Below are positions 43,511-51,801 of a stretch of DNA of 64,000 nucleotides, piece by piece (positions within the stretch are counted from its first letter, which is position 1; every line of letters begins with the position of its first letter). The DNA is taken from NCBI RefSeq assembly GCF_022352215.1, contig NZ_JAKRWF010000003.1, positions 1-64,000 on the forward strand, in the 5' to 3' direction. This stretch comes from Flavihumibacter cheonanensis. GTDB lineage: Bacteria; Bacteroidota; Bacteroidia; Chitinophagales; Chitinophagaceae. The notes beneath the pieces are model-generated. The model was given only the letters and a program-made list of their open reading frames with translations, was not told the origin of the DNA and did no database searches. Position numbers and translations under genes: made by a program.

Positions 43511-44803
43511 ATGAACAAGACATTTATCATCATAAAACGCGAGTTTTTAAGTCGCGTGCAGAAAAAGACGTTTTTACTCTCCACCATTCTGTTGCCAATT
43601 TTAATTTTTGGCCTGTATGGACTGATCATTTATTTCAGTGTAAAAGGGGAAGAGGATATTCGGGTAGCCATTGTAGATAGTAAGGGCGTATTGGAAAACA
43701 AGATCCAGTCTGACAAGACACTGAGTTTTACTTTTCTGAAACAAGCCGATACCGCGCAATTGCAGAAAGACCTGGTGGATAAAAAATATTCCGGTTATAT
43801 CCTGCTGCCGGATAGCATCAGCCGGCGCGATAGTCTGCAGTATCATACCCGCAATAACGTGGGACTGATGACACAGGGCAAAATTGAGAGTCGCATTAAC
43901 AAGGCGCTGGAGAAAAGCAGTCTGCAAACCCTGCTGGCACCCGGAGTTACCCTGGAGCAGGTGGAGACCAACAAAACCAAGGTGGATCTGAAAATATCCA
44001 AGTCGGATGGTAAAACAGGCAATGCCGGATTTGCTACCGCGCTCGGTTTTATATGTGGATTCCTGATTTACCTCGTGCTCTTTATTTATGGTTCGATGGT
44101 AATGCGCGGTGTGATGGAAGAGAAGACCAACCGCATTGCGGAAGTGATGGTGAGCAGTGTGAAGCCTTATCAGTTGATGATTGGCAAGATTGTAGGGATT
44201 GGTGCAGTAGGATTGTTGCAGTTCCTGATCTGGGGTGTATTGATGTTGTCGTTGCAGTTATTGATTCCGGTATTGTTCCCGCAGGTGATGGAGCAGGCGG
44301 GTGCTGCACAGGCGGCGGTAGACCAGGCTGGTGCTGCTAAATCCTCGATGGTTACTACTATTATGAACAATTTGCAGTCGGTGAATATGTTCATGATTGT
44401 CGGACTCTTTATCATTTATTTCCTGGGTGGTTATCTCCTGTATTCTTCTCTCTTTGCTGCAGTAGGCAGTGCGGTGAATGAAGATCCGCAGGATGCGCAG
44501 CAGTTGATGTTGCCCATCACAATGCCCATCATCTTTGCTTTTGTGATCATGACCCAGGCGATCAACAATCCCGATGGCGGGCTTGCCATCTTTGGCAGTC
44601 TCTTCCCCCTCACTTCTCCCATTGTGATGATGGCCCGGATTCCCTATGGTGTTCCGGCCTGGGAGCTGATCCTTTCTATTGCTCTGTTGATCGGCGGTTT
44701 CCTCGGTACCACCTGGCTGGCGGCTAAGATCTATCGTACCGGAATTCTGATGTACGGGAAGAAGGTAACGTGGAAGGAGTTGTGGAAGTGGGCAAGAATG
44801 TGA
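43511..44803 (+). CDS. ABC-2 type permease (NatB-type)
   Basis: 430 residues from ATG 43511. An N-terminal membrane helix ('LLSTILLPILIFGLYGLIIY', about 23-42) is followed by a large extracytoplasmic loop (45-175) and a cluster of five to six C-terminal helices, for example 'ALGFICGFLIYLVLFIYGSM', 'IMTQAINNPDGGLAIFG' and 'LILSIALLIGGFLGTTWLAA'. 'RGVMEEKTNRIAEVMVSSVK' is the coupling helix signature of this permease class. Partner of the ATPase at 42562, same operon, followed by the terminator at 44849. Confidence 0.93.
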   Translation: MNKTFIIIKREFLSRVQKKTFLLSTILLPILIFGLYGLIIYFSVKGEEDIRVAIVDSKGVLENKIQSDKTLSFTFLKQADTAQLQKDLVDKKYSGYILLPDSISRRDSLQYHTRNNVGLMTQGKIESRINKALEKSSLQTLLAPGVTLEQVETNKTKVDLKISKSDGKTGNAGFATALGFICGFLIYLVLFIYGSMVMRGVMEEKTNRIAEVMVSSVKPYQLMIGKIVGIGAVGLLQFLIWGVLMLSLQLLIPVLFPQVMEQAGAAQAAVDQAGAAKSSMVTTIMNNLQSVNMFMIVGLFIIYFLGGYLLYSSLFAAVGSAVNEDPQDAQQLMLPITMPIIFAFVIMTQAINNPDGGLAIFGSLFPLTSPIVMMARIPYGVPAWELILSIALLIGGFLGTTWLAAKIYRTGILMYGKKVTWKELWKWARM

Positions 44804-44953
44804 GACGTCAGACGTCAGACGTGAGACGCATGGACCCAAATACTTCGAAGAGGCACTCAAGAATCGAGTGCCTCTTTTTTTATTTCGGGGTGATTGCTCC
44901 AAACGTCTCACGTCTCACGTCTGACGTCTCACATCTCACGTCTCACATCTCAC
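44800..44953. repeat. Tandem 10-bp repeats in inverted orientation flanking a terminator
   Basis: Left block 44800-44829 is three or so units of GACGTNAGAC type; right block 44904-44953 has five units of CGTCTCACGT/CGTCTGACGT and variants. The right block is the reverse complement of the left one, so the whole is a long imperfect inverted repeat with the terminator 44849-44882 in its centre. The units vary by single bases, as in slipped-strand tandem repeats. Possibly a dispersed repeat family. Confidence 0.6.
44849..44882 (+). terminator. Terminator of the ABC exporter operon
   Basis: Perfect 10-bp stem (44849-44858 AGAGGCACTC with 44866-44875 GAGTGCCTCT) with a 7-base loop and a run of eight T. 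It follows the permease gene by 45 bases. Confidence 0.92.
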
Positions 44954-44995
44954 TTACTTGTTAAATCTTCCAAAATTACATGGTGATTCTTGCTT

Positions 44996-45037
44996 ATTAC
45001 GAAACTAGTCGTACATTTATACGAACAAATTCGTAAT
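44996..45037. promoter_or_regulatory. Two tandem palindromic operators (BlaI-like) upstream of the 45056 gene
   Basis: Two 16-bp palindromes with the same layout TACGA-N6-TCGTA lie at 44998-45013 and 45020-45035, centre-to-centre 22 bp (two helical turns). They sit 20-58 bases before the start ATG. Paired palindromes of this kind are typical of MecI/BlaI/CopY winged-helix repressors, whose genes pair with M56 peptidases in Bacteroidota; the downstream protein shares a C-terminal segment with those peptidases. The repressor gene is not in the window. Confidence 0.6.
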
Positions 45038-45055
45038 ACCAAATCCTTCCTTACC

Positions 45056-45820
45056 ATGACACAATTCAAACAACTCTTTTTGGCTGCGGGCTTAGCGCTT
45101 AGCATCGGCAGTGTACAGGCTTTTCCATTTATTCATTCAGGCGGACTCATGGGTGAGTTGCTGCTGGAGGACCAGCCGATGGTGGATACTGTACCGGGAT
45201 CATTGGACGATCATCTGAAATCACTCGACAAGGCAGAGAAATCCCTGACCCTGGAACTCGGCAGTAAAAACTGGGAGTCGGTGGAGAAATCCATGCAGGC
45301 GGCACTGGCGAAGCTCAATTCCGGAGAAATTGAACGGGAACTGGCCAAAGCCATGAAAGAACTGGAAGCTTCCAAAAAGCAGCTCTCAGAAGAGCTGGCA
45401 TCCAATATGCTTAGCAAGGAAGAACTGGCAGCACATCTCAAAGAGCTGGACAAAGCAATGGCTCAATTGAAACTCGACCAGTCCAGAATGAAAGAAGAAC
45501 TGCAGGCGCAGCGGGAATCAATGGAATCCGAACTCAAAAAATCAATTCCCAATATGGAAAAGGAATTGAAAAATGCGAAAGCAGAAATCGCGAAAGTAAG
45601 AGTGCTGCTAACAGGTTACAAGGAAATGATCGGCAAAATGAAAGCAGAAGGACTGATCAAAGACGAAGCCAATTATCGCATTGAATATACAGGCGAAGCT
45701 TTGATCATTGATGGCAACAAACAATCCGAAGCCACGCTGAAAAAATACCGCTCCTATTTCCCGGATAAAAACACAGTGATTGAAAACAAAAACAATCGCT
45801 TCGATATAAAAAAGGACTAA
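45056..45820 (+). CDS. Exported coiled-coil protein with a BlaR1/M56-type C-terminal segment
   Basis: 254 residues from ATG 45056; a TTG-initiated frame 66 bases earlier would run through the operators and lacks a signal at its start. Signal 'LFLAAGLALSIGSVQAF' precedes a long charged coiled coil (about 45-185, 'KAMKELEASKKQLSEELASN'). The last 70 residues ('MIGKMKAEGLIKDEANYRIE', 'EALIIDGNKQSEATLKKYRS') match by eye the C-terminal tail found in many Bacteroidota BlaR1-like M56 metallopeptidases, but no peptidase domain is present. With the operators upstream, it is probably part of a BlaI-type regulon. Biochemical role unknown. Confidence 0.68.
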   Translation: MTQFKQLFLAAGLALSIGSVQAFPFIHSGGLMGELLLEDQPMVDTVPGSLDDHLKSLDKAEKSLTLELGSKNWESVEKSMQAALAKLNSGEIERELAKAMKELEASKKQLSEELASNMLSKEELAAHLKELDKAMAQLKLDQSRMKEELQAQRESMESELKKSIPNMEKELKNAKAEIAKVRVLLTGYKEMIGKMKAEGLIKDEANYRIEYTGEALIIDGNKQSEATLKKYRSYFPDKNTVIENKNNRFDIKKD

Positions 45821-45844
45821 ACCTTGTCCGATATGAAAAAAAAG

Positions 45845-45868
45845 AGAGCCTGGTCGTTGCCAGGCTCT
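45845..45868. terminator. Bidirectional terminator between 45056-45820 and 45892-46317
   Basis: 9-bp stem (45845-45853 AGAGCCTGG with 45860-45868) with a 6-base loop, T-rich on plus and preceded by A residues, so it can serve both convergent genes. Confidence 0.85.
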
Positions 45869-45891
45869 TTCTTATTTAGAGGGAGAGTAAC

Positions 45892-46317
45892 TTAAAATAT
45901 TCCATCAATCAATCTTAGCACTGGGTGCTCATACACCGTATCCATTTCTTCTTCGCGTAGGTCGATGGTGAGTTTGGTGACGGTTTTATCTTTCAGTACA
46001 AGCGGAGATTTTTTCAGCATGCGGTAGCCTTTCTTATCGAAGTAAATCAGGACTTCCCCGGAAGGCATATCATCGAGTTTGAAATAACCACTTGCGTCGG
46101 TGGATACTTCTTTCTTGAAATTTTTCTTTTGATGAGAGGCGGAAACTGTTACTCCGGGTACTGGCTTTTTGGTAAGGGCATCTACAACATATCCATGCAC
46201 AGTGGCATCTTCTTTTGGCAATTCACTGCCTGGTTTGGGAGTAGTGCCATTGTTGGCGAAAGCTGATCCGGCAGCCAGGAGGCTTGCGCTGATAAGCAGT
46301 GTGCTGAATAATTTCAT
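45892..46317 (-). CDS. Secreted CarboxypepD_reg-like domain protein
   Basis: 141 residues from ATG 46315-46317. Signal peptide 'LFSTLLISASLLAAGSAFAN' followed by one carboxypeptidase-regulatory-like beta-sandwich: 'VHGYVVDALTKKPVPGVTVS', 'TDASGYFKLDDMPSGEVLIY', 'FDKKGYRML'. This is the same domain as at the N-terminus of SusC receptors but alone. It lies 10 bases after the stop-proximal end of a nitronate-monooxygenase-like gene, probably a separate unit. Role unknown; possibly a surface adhesion or assembly accessory. Confidence 0.8.
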   Translation of the reverse strand: MKLFSTLLISASLLAAGSAFANNGTTPKPGSELPKEDATVHGYVVDALTKKPVPGVTVSASHQKKNFKKEVSTDASGYFKLDDMPSGEVLIYFDKKGYRMLKKSPLVLKDKTVTKLTIDLREEEMDTVYEHPVLRLIDGIF

Positions 46318-46327
46318 GGTTGCAGTT

Positions 46328-47281
46328 TTACGAGTAATTGGTTTCCACAGCCGCCCGGAACTCAGTTATTAAATTACGAATTATTTCGTTAGCTGGTAAT
46401 ATTTCTTTTACCAGGGCACTCACTTGTCCGATCTCCAGTTCACCCTCTTCCAGATCGCCCTCAAACATGCCTTTTTTGGCCCTTGCTCTGCCCAGGATCT
46501 CCTTCAGTTCAGCGGGATCTGCTCCTCGCTGCTCTGCTTCCCAAACGCGCTGATAGAAGGCATTCTTCAGGAGTCGAACCGGTACCAGTTTTTTCATACT
46601 GAGTTGGGTATCTCCCTCCTGGGAACTGATCAGGGCCTGCTTGAACGCGGGGTGACTGCTTGCCTCCTCACTGGCTACAAACCGGGTTCCGAGTTGTACC
46701 CCATCTGCCCCGAGCACCATGGCTGCCAGCATCTGCCGGCCGGTTGCAATACCCCCTGCTGCCAGCACCGGAATGTTGACAGCTGCGCGTACCGCAGGAA
46801 TCAAAACAAAACTGGTGGTTTCCTCTCTCCCATTATGGCCGCCTGCTTCAAAGCCTTCCGCTACCACGGCATCACATCCCGCTGCTTCTGCTTTGCGTGC
46901 AAACTTGCTGCTGCTTACCACATGCACCACCGTGATGCCTTGCTCTTTCAGTTTGGTCGTCCAGGTAGCCGGATTGCCTGCAGAGGTAAATACAATCTTT
47001 ACGCCTTCGGAAATAATCAAATCCATCAATTGCTCAATATCCGGATACAACAAGGGCACATTCACACCAAAAGGTTTATCGGTAGCCGCTTTCATTTGTT
47101 GAATATGTTCCTTCAACACCTCGGGATACATACTGCCGGCACCGAGTAATCCGAGTCCGCCTGCATTACTAACGGCACTGGCTAAACGCCATCCGCTTGC
47201 CCAGATCATTCCGCCTTGAATGATGGGGTATTGAATGCCGAACAAGCCGCAAATCCGGTTGTTGCTAAAAAGTTCCGCCAT
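46328..47281 (-). CDS. Nitronate monooxygenase / FabK-like flavin oxidoreductase
   Basis: 317 residues from ATG 47279-47281. TIM-barrel FMN family: 'YPIIQGGMIWASGWRLASAV' (N-terminal), 'AGGLGLLGAGSMYP', 'PFGVNVPLLYPD', 'GCDAVVAEGFEAGGHNG' (the conserved His-containing loop), 'IPVLAAGGIATGRQMLAAMV' and 'GADGVQLGTRFVASEE'. The family includes 2-nitropropane dioxygenase/nitronate monooxygenases and FabK enoyl reductases; the AEG.E.GGH motif occurs in both, so the substrate is open. It starts 8 bases from the sugar nucleotidyltransferase gene stop, in the same orientation, suggesting cotranscription. Confidence 0.9.
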   Translation of the reverse strand: MAELFSNNRICGLFGIQYPIIQGGMIWASGWRLASAVSNAGGLGLLGAGSMYPEVLKEHIQQMKAATDKPFGVNVPLLYPDIEQLMDLIISEGVKIVFTSAGNPATWTTKLKEQGITVVHVVSSSKFARKAEAAGCDAVVAEGFEAGGHNGREETTSFVLIPAVRAAVNIPVLAAGGIATGRQMLAAMVLGADGVQLGTRFVASEEASSHPAFKQALISSQEGDTQLSMKKLVPVRLLKNAFYQRVWEAEQRGADPAELKEILGRARAKKGMFEGDLEEGELEIGQVSALVKEILPANEIIRNLITEFRAAVETNYS

Positions 47282-47289
47282 AAAAAATA

Positions 47290-48288
47290 TTATCGTTTAC
47301 CGAGATCGATTTCTGTATTGTCGCCAATATTCAAACTGCGACTCTCACCTCTTACCTCTGTATCGGATCCGATGAGCGAATGTGTGAGCACGATATCCTT
47401 CAGATCGGCAAAGGAACCGATGATAGAATCCTTGATAATGGAATCGCTGATCGTAACACATTCTCCGATGGCTACATTCGGACCAATGATGCTGTTGGAA
47501 ATATCACAGCCCGCGGCAATGCTGACCGGTGGAATGATAATGGTATTTTCAAACGGTTTATCAGCCGCAATACTTTGTCCCATTTTCTTGAGCAGGATGG
47601 CATTGCTCTCCAGCAGGCTTTCCTTTTTACCACAGTCGAACCAGTTCTTCACTTTGTAAGCCCGAATGGTGGCACCACCGCCAATCATACATTCCAATGC
47701 GTCGGTCAGGTTGAATTCGCCATAGGAAGTGACATTGCCTTTGAAATTATTATCCAGGCATTCAAAGAGCAGGGCCGTTTCCCGGATTCTGTAAATACCC
47801 GTAAGGGCCATATTGCTTTTCGGAATCTGGGGTTTCTCTACCACTTTGGTTATCAATCCTTCCTCATTGATTTCGGCTACTCCAAAATCGCGGGGATCAT
47901 CTACACGCTTCACTGCCAGGAGGGAAGTGTCAGATTCAATCACTTCTTTTACATCGTATTCACAGATGCTATCGCCCAATACAACAATGATTTCATCTTC
48001 TTTCACGAGCTCGCGGGTCAGCAGAATCGCGTGACCAATACCCATGCGTTCGTGCTGTTGTATAAAATGTGTTTCGAGGTAAGGGTATTTCTCTTCCACA
48101 AAGTCCTGGATCTTATCACCCAGGTACCCGATGATGAAAATAAATTCCTTTACACCAGCTTCCACCAGCTGATCAACGATAATGGAAAGAATAGTTTTTC
48201 CCGCCAATGGAATCAGAGCTTTTGGCTGGGTATATGTATGAGGGCGTAGCTTGGTACCAGCACCGGCTACGGGGATAATCGCTTTCAT
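47290..48288 (-). CDS. NDP-sugar pyrophosphorylase-type nucleotidyltransferase
   Basis: 332 residues from ATG 48286-48288. The N-terminal 230 residues form the NTP-transferase fold with 'AIIPVAGAGTKLRPHTYTQP' and 'KALIPLAGKTILSIIVDQLV'. 'IIVVLGDSICEYD' carries the metal-binding aspartate. The C-terminal part (about 245-330) has left-handed beta-helix hexapeptide repeats ('ISNSIIGPNVAIGECVTISD'). It resembles glucose-1-phosphate thymidylyl- or UTP-transferases, and predicts an acyl- or sugar-binding helix; the exact nucleotide is not evident. It is followed by the flavin oxidoreductase after 8 bases and is divergent from glyA. Confidence 0.88.
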   Translation of the reverse strand: MKAIIPVAGAGTKLRPHTYTQPKALIPLAGKTILSIIVDQLVEAGVKEFIFIIGYLGDKIQDFVEEKYPYLETHFIQQHERMGIGHAILLTRELVKEDEIIVVLGDSICEYDVKEVIESDTSLLAVKRVDDPRDFGVAEINEEGLITKVVEKPQIPKSNMALTGIYRIRETALLFECLDNNFKGNVTSYGEFNLTDALECMIGGGATIRAYKVKNWFDCGKKESLLESNAILLKKMGQSIAADKPFENTIIIPPVSIAAGCDISNSIIGPNVAIGECVTISDSIIKDSIIGSFADLKDIVLTHSLIGSDTEVRGESRSLNIGDNTEIDLGKR

Positions 48289-48383
48289 AACTTGGGGGTG
48301 AAATTAGGGAAAAATCAATCGCAAGGATAATAAAGGTGCCAATTGGAAGCGATGCTGTATTTTTGCGGCAAATTTTAGATTTC

Positions 48384-49664
48384 ATGATGCATGATTCACT
48401 GGTTTTCGACCTGATCAATAAAGAATTGGAGCGCCAACGCCATGGTATTGAGCTGATCGCTTCTGAAAACTTCACCTCCCTGCAGGTAATGCAGGCCATG
48501 GGAAGTGTGTTAACCAACAAATACGCGGAAGGCTATCCGGGTCGCAGGTATTATGGTGGCTGTGAAATTGTGGATCAGGTAGAACAACTGGCGATTGATC
48601 GCATCAAACAGGTCTTTAATTGTGAGTATGCGAACGTGCAACCGCACAGTGGTGCACAGGCCAATGCGGCACTTATGCTGGCTATATTGCAACCGGGAGA
48701 TAAAATCCTGGGACTCGACCTCAGCATGGGTGGTCACCTTACCCATGGTTCCAGTGTGAACTTCAGTGGCAAGATTTATCAGCCATTGTTTTATGGTGTA
48801 GAAAAAGAAACCGGACTGGTGGATTATGCCATGCTGGAAAAAGTAGCGCGCGAAGAAAAACCCAAACTGATTATCTGTGGAGCATCTGCCTATAGCCGCG
48901 ATTGGGATTATGCCCGCATTCGCAAAGTAGCAGATGAAGTAGGTGCTTTTGTTTTGTGTGATATGGCCCACCCGGCCGGATTGATTGCCAAAGGATTGTT
49001 GTCCTCTCCTTTTGAACATTGTCATTTTGTAACCTCTACTACGCATAAAACATTACGCGGTCCACGTGGTGGTATCATCCTGATGAAAACCGATTTTGAA
49101 AATCCCTTCGGTTTGAAAGATCCGAAAGGAAATATCCGGATGATGAGCAACCTGCTGGATATGGCGGTATTCCCGGGTACACAGGGTGGTCCGCTCGAGC
49201 ATGTAATTGCTGCCAAAGCAGTAGCTTTTGGTGAATTGCTGAGTGATGAGTTCACTGTTTATGCAAAACAGGTTATTGAAAACGCGCAGGCGATGTCTGC
49301 TGCCCTGGTAAGCAGGGGTTACCAGATCATCAGCAATGGAACCGACAACCACCTGATGCTGATTGATCTTCGCAATAAAAATATCAGTGGTAAAAAAGCC
49401 GAGCAGGTATTGGGTAAGGCAGATATCACCCTGAATAAAAATATGGTTCCCTTTGATGATAAATCAGCTTTTGTTACTTCGGGTATCCGGGTGGGTGTAC
49501 CTGCGATTACCAGCCGGGGAATGAAAGCAACTGATATGGAATTTGTGGTGGATGCAATTGACACGGTGTTGATGAATGCGGATGATGAAGCCAAACTGGA
49601 TTCGGTTCGCAAGCAGGTAAATGAATTCATGGCGCAGTTCCCCCTGTATCCGGAATTAGGATAA
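48384..49664 (+). CDS. glyA: Serine hydroxymethyltransferase
   Basis: 426 residues from ATG 48384 (the open frame begins 48 bases earlier, inside the divergent promoter region). The sequence is canonical: '[20 protein letters not shown]', '[20 protein letters not shown]', '[19 protein letters not shown]', and the PLP lysine in '[19 protein letters not shown]'. C-terminal '[20 protein letters not shown]' also matches. It interconverts serine and glycine with tetrahydrofolate, supplying one-carbon units. It is single-gene, with the terminator at 49686. Confidence 0.98.
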   Translation: MMHDSLVFDLINKELERQRHGIELIASENFTSLQVMQAMGSVLTNKYAEGYPGRRYYGGCEIVDQVEQLAIDRIKQVFNCEYANVQPHSGAQANAALMLAILQPGDKILGLDLSMGGHLTHGSSVNFSGKIYQPLFYGVEKETGLVDYAMLEKVAREEKPKLIICGASAYSRDWDYARIRKVADEVGAFVLCDMAHPAGLIAKGLLSSPFEHCHFVTSTTHKTLRGPRGGIILMKTDFENPFGLKDPKGNIRMMSNLLDMAVFPGTQGGPLEHVIAAKAVAFGELLSDEFTVYAKQVIENAQAMSAALVSRGYQIISNGTDNHLMLIDLRNKNISGKKAEQVLGKADITLNKNMVPFDDKSAFVTSGIRVGVPAITSRGMKATDMEFVVDAIDTVLMNADDEAKLDSVRKQVNEFMAQFPLYPELG

Positions 49665-49685
49665 GAAGATGCAACGAAATAGTGT

Positions 49686-49713
49686 AAAAGCGGCTCAATG
49701 AGTCGCTTTTTTT
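49686..49713 (+). terminator. Terminator of glyA
   Basis: 10-bp stem with one G-T pair (49686-49695 with 49701-49710) and a 5-base loop, followed by T residues; 22 bases past the stop. Confidence 0.85.
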
Positions 49714-49756
49714 ATTGTAAATTCATAGTACTTCATCACCCTAATATTACACCCAA

Positions 49757-50701
49757 ATGAACCCGATCCTCTTATTGATCTGGAGTTTTCTGTTTATGCC
49801 GGAATTCCAGACAGAAAAAAAGCTATTCACCCTGCAGGAAGGCGAAAGCATCGTTTACAATGAATCCCGTTTGCTGGTTGGCGCCGGCGGCGGCGGTTAC
49901 AGCATCATTACCAAGATCAAAGGGAAGTTTTTCATCAATACCGAGAAAGGCAGAACCGGTCCGTTAGATAAGTTGCCGGAGTATCTGTTGCCTAAAGGGG
50001 GGTTAACAGGAAGTTCCATGCAACAATTCCAGGAAACGAAGACACAACCCGAAATGGGTTATACTTCCGATGGAAAGATGCAAATCAAATTGGGTGGCAA
50101 AGTAGTGGGCACCCTGGAGCCGGGTCATATACCAGCCGCAGTGGCAGAAGATCCGGTTAAAAAAAGACTGGCATTCATATCCATGGTAAGCGATGAAAAC
50201 ACCGGTGGTATGAATAGCACCGTGCATCTGCCCGGTGGTAAAAAAATTCAACTACCCGGTGTGATAATGAGTAAGATTCTTGTTAATCCGGCTACCGGAA
50301 CTTTTCTATTTGAAACCATGGATGCCAATATGCAAAAGGTATATTATACCGAGGCTGGCAACAAGGTTGGTCCCTATGGCAATTATGCCCAGGCATACGA
50401 CCTCAATGGCAGCTCGGTAATTATAATGGATCCTGATCAGCAGACCGATGCCCAGAAAGTATACCGTGATGGGAAATCGCTCTATACACTGAAACGCCTC
50501 AATTCCAGCGCTTCCTACATCTTTAATGCGGATGCCAGCAAATACGCGGAGATCAATTACAAAGGCATCAATTTGTCAGATGGCAAATTGATTGAGCGGG
50601 CTTTTGTACCTACCGTGGAAACCAAGGGCGGTTCAAGCACCCTGCATTATCTGCAAGTGAATGCATCAAAAGAAGTAGTGCTCAGCAGTATACCATGGTA
50701 A
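49757..50701 (+). CDS. Hypothetical exported beta-rich protein
   Basis: 314 residues from ATG 49757. A short hydrophobic N-terminus ('ILLLIWSFLFM') may act as signal or anchor. The rest is beta-strand rich with repeated short blade-like segments ('GSSVIIMDPDQQTDAQKVYR', 'SSASYIFNADASKYAEINYK'), suggesting a propeller-like fold. It overlaps the next gene by 7 bases (50695-50701), so the two are translationally coupled. No family recognised. Confidence 0.65.
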   Translation: MNPILLLIWSFLFMPEFQTEKKLFTLQEGESIVYNESRLLVGAGGGGYSIITKIKGKFFINTEKGRTGPLDKLPEYLLPKGGLTGSSMQQFQETKTQPEMGYTSDGKMQIKLGGKVVGTLEPGHIPAAVAEDPVKKRLAFISMVSDENTGGMNSTVHLPGGKKIQLPGVIMSKILVNPATGTFLFETMDANMQKVYYTEAGNKVGPYGNYAQAYDLNGSSVIIMDPDQQTDAQKVYRDGKSLYTLKRLNSSASYIFNADASKYAEINYKGINLSDGKLIERAFVPTVETKGGSSTLHYLQVNASKEVVLSSIPW

Positions 50702-51336
50702 AGTTTGTTACTATACTGATGATTTTACCTTGCTGTCTGCTGGCACAGAGCAAGGCAGATCCTGAATTGCATGAAGCGGCTGTTAAAGCAAAACTTTGGA
50801 TGCAGCAGGAAGCTGGCAGATGGGAAGCCTTGCGCAAACAGGGCCATGATCCAGCTTTTGCAAAAGCGATTGTGTATCCCGAGTTGCTCCGGTATTCACA
50901 GTTCCGGGATCAGTTGGAGACGATTGCGCTCCAGGTTTTGTATATCCAGTTGGGTGCAGCCTATGCGGATTTTTCCATCGGGCCTTTTCAGATGAAACCC
51001 AGTTTTGTGGCGCGGTTGGATGCGTTGAAAGAAACAGCGGTGAATCGGGAGAAAAGAATTGCTGCCCTGACTAGCACAGCCGGACAGTTTGAATACCTAC
51101 ATCGTTTTCTATCTGTTATGGACAAACGCTGTGTTAACATGCGATGGTCCTCTGCAGCAGATAAACTCCGTTTTTATGCGGCTGCTTACAATGCGGGTTT
51201 TCATCGCAGCACTGAGGATATTAAGATTCTTGCCGGCCGGGAGCGATTCAAATTAAGTGAATGGAGCAAGCGCAGTTATTCCTATTCTGAGCTGGCGCTG
51301 ACTTTTTACCAGCAGGAGTTGCAAGCCGGCAATTAG
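50695..51336 (+). CDS. Exported lysozyme-fold-like protein, possible peptidoglycan lytic enzyme
   Basis: 213 residues from ATG 50695; signal peptide 'FVTILMILPCCLLAQ'. Three spaced motifs resemble soluble lytic transglycosylases: an early acidic 'KAIVYPELLRYSQFRDQLE' (candidate catalytic Glu), 'ADFSIGPFQMKPSFVARLD' (compare the SxG.FQ.. motif) and 'LRFYAAAYNAGFHRSTEDIK' (compare the AAYNAG motif). The rest is helical. Annotation as a lytic transglycosylase or inactive relative is tentative. It overlaps the preceding beta-rich gene. Confidence 0.6.
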   Translation: MVKFVTILMILPCCLLAQSKADPELHEAAVKAKLWMQQEAGRWEALRKQGHDPAFAKAIVYPELLRYSQFRDQLETIALQVLYIQLGAAYADFSIGPFQMKPSFVARLDALKETAVNREKRIAALTSTAGQFEYLHRFLSVMDKRCVNMRWSSAADKLRFYAAAYNAGFHRSTEDIKILAGRERFKLSEWSKRSYSYSELALTFYQQELQAGN

Positions 51337-51375
51337 CAATTTCTATATCTTTACGCTACTCAATCAGACAAGCAT

Positions 51376-51801
51376 ATGATTCAACGTATACAATCGGTTT
51401 GGCTGGCACTGGCTGCCATTTGTGGCTTTGCGATGGCGAAAGTTCCTTTGTTTGCAGCAACCCTGCCAGATGGTACAGTTCGGCATTTCCTGGCAACAGA
51501 AAGCCTGCTTTCCTTTGCATTGGCAGTTGGTATTGCAACGCTGGCAACTATTACCATTTTCCTGTTTAAAAACCGGAAGACCCAGTTGCAACTGGTTTGG
51601 TTAGGCATATTAGCATCGGCGGTGGTAATTGGCTTGCAGGTCTATTCTGTTGAAGGCTTCAAGACTTCCACCAATATGACCCAGGGCACGTACCAGTGGG
51701 GTGGCCTACTGCCCATCGCGATGCTGATCTTCCTGATACTCGCGGCCAGGGGTATCCGAAAAGACGAGAAACTCATTAAAAGCCTGGACCGGCTTAGGTA
51801 A
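51376..51801 (+). CDS. DUF4293 membrane protein
   Basis: 141 residues from ATG 51376. The opening 'MIQRIQSVWLALAAICGFAM' is diagnostic for DUF4293 in Bacteroidota. Four membrane helices are visible (about 7-25, 45-65, 76-95, 110-128), with a short charged tail. Function unknown. Its last 8 bases overlap the 3' end of the convergent uvrA gene. Confidence 0.9.
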   Translation: MIQRIQSVWLALAAICGFAMAKVPLFAATLPDGTVRHFLATESLLSFALAVGIATLATITIFLFKNRKTQLQLVWLGILASAVVIGLQVYSVEGFKTSTNMTQGTYQWGGLLPIAMLIFLILAARGIRKDEKLIKSLDRLR

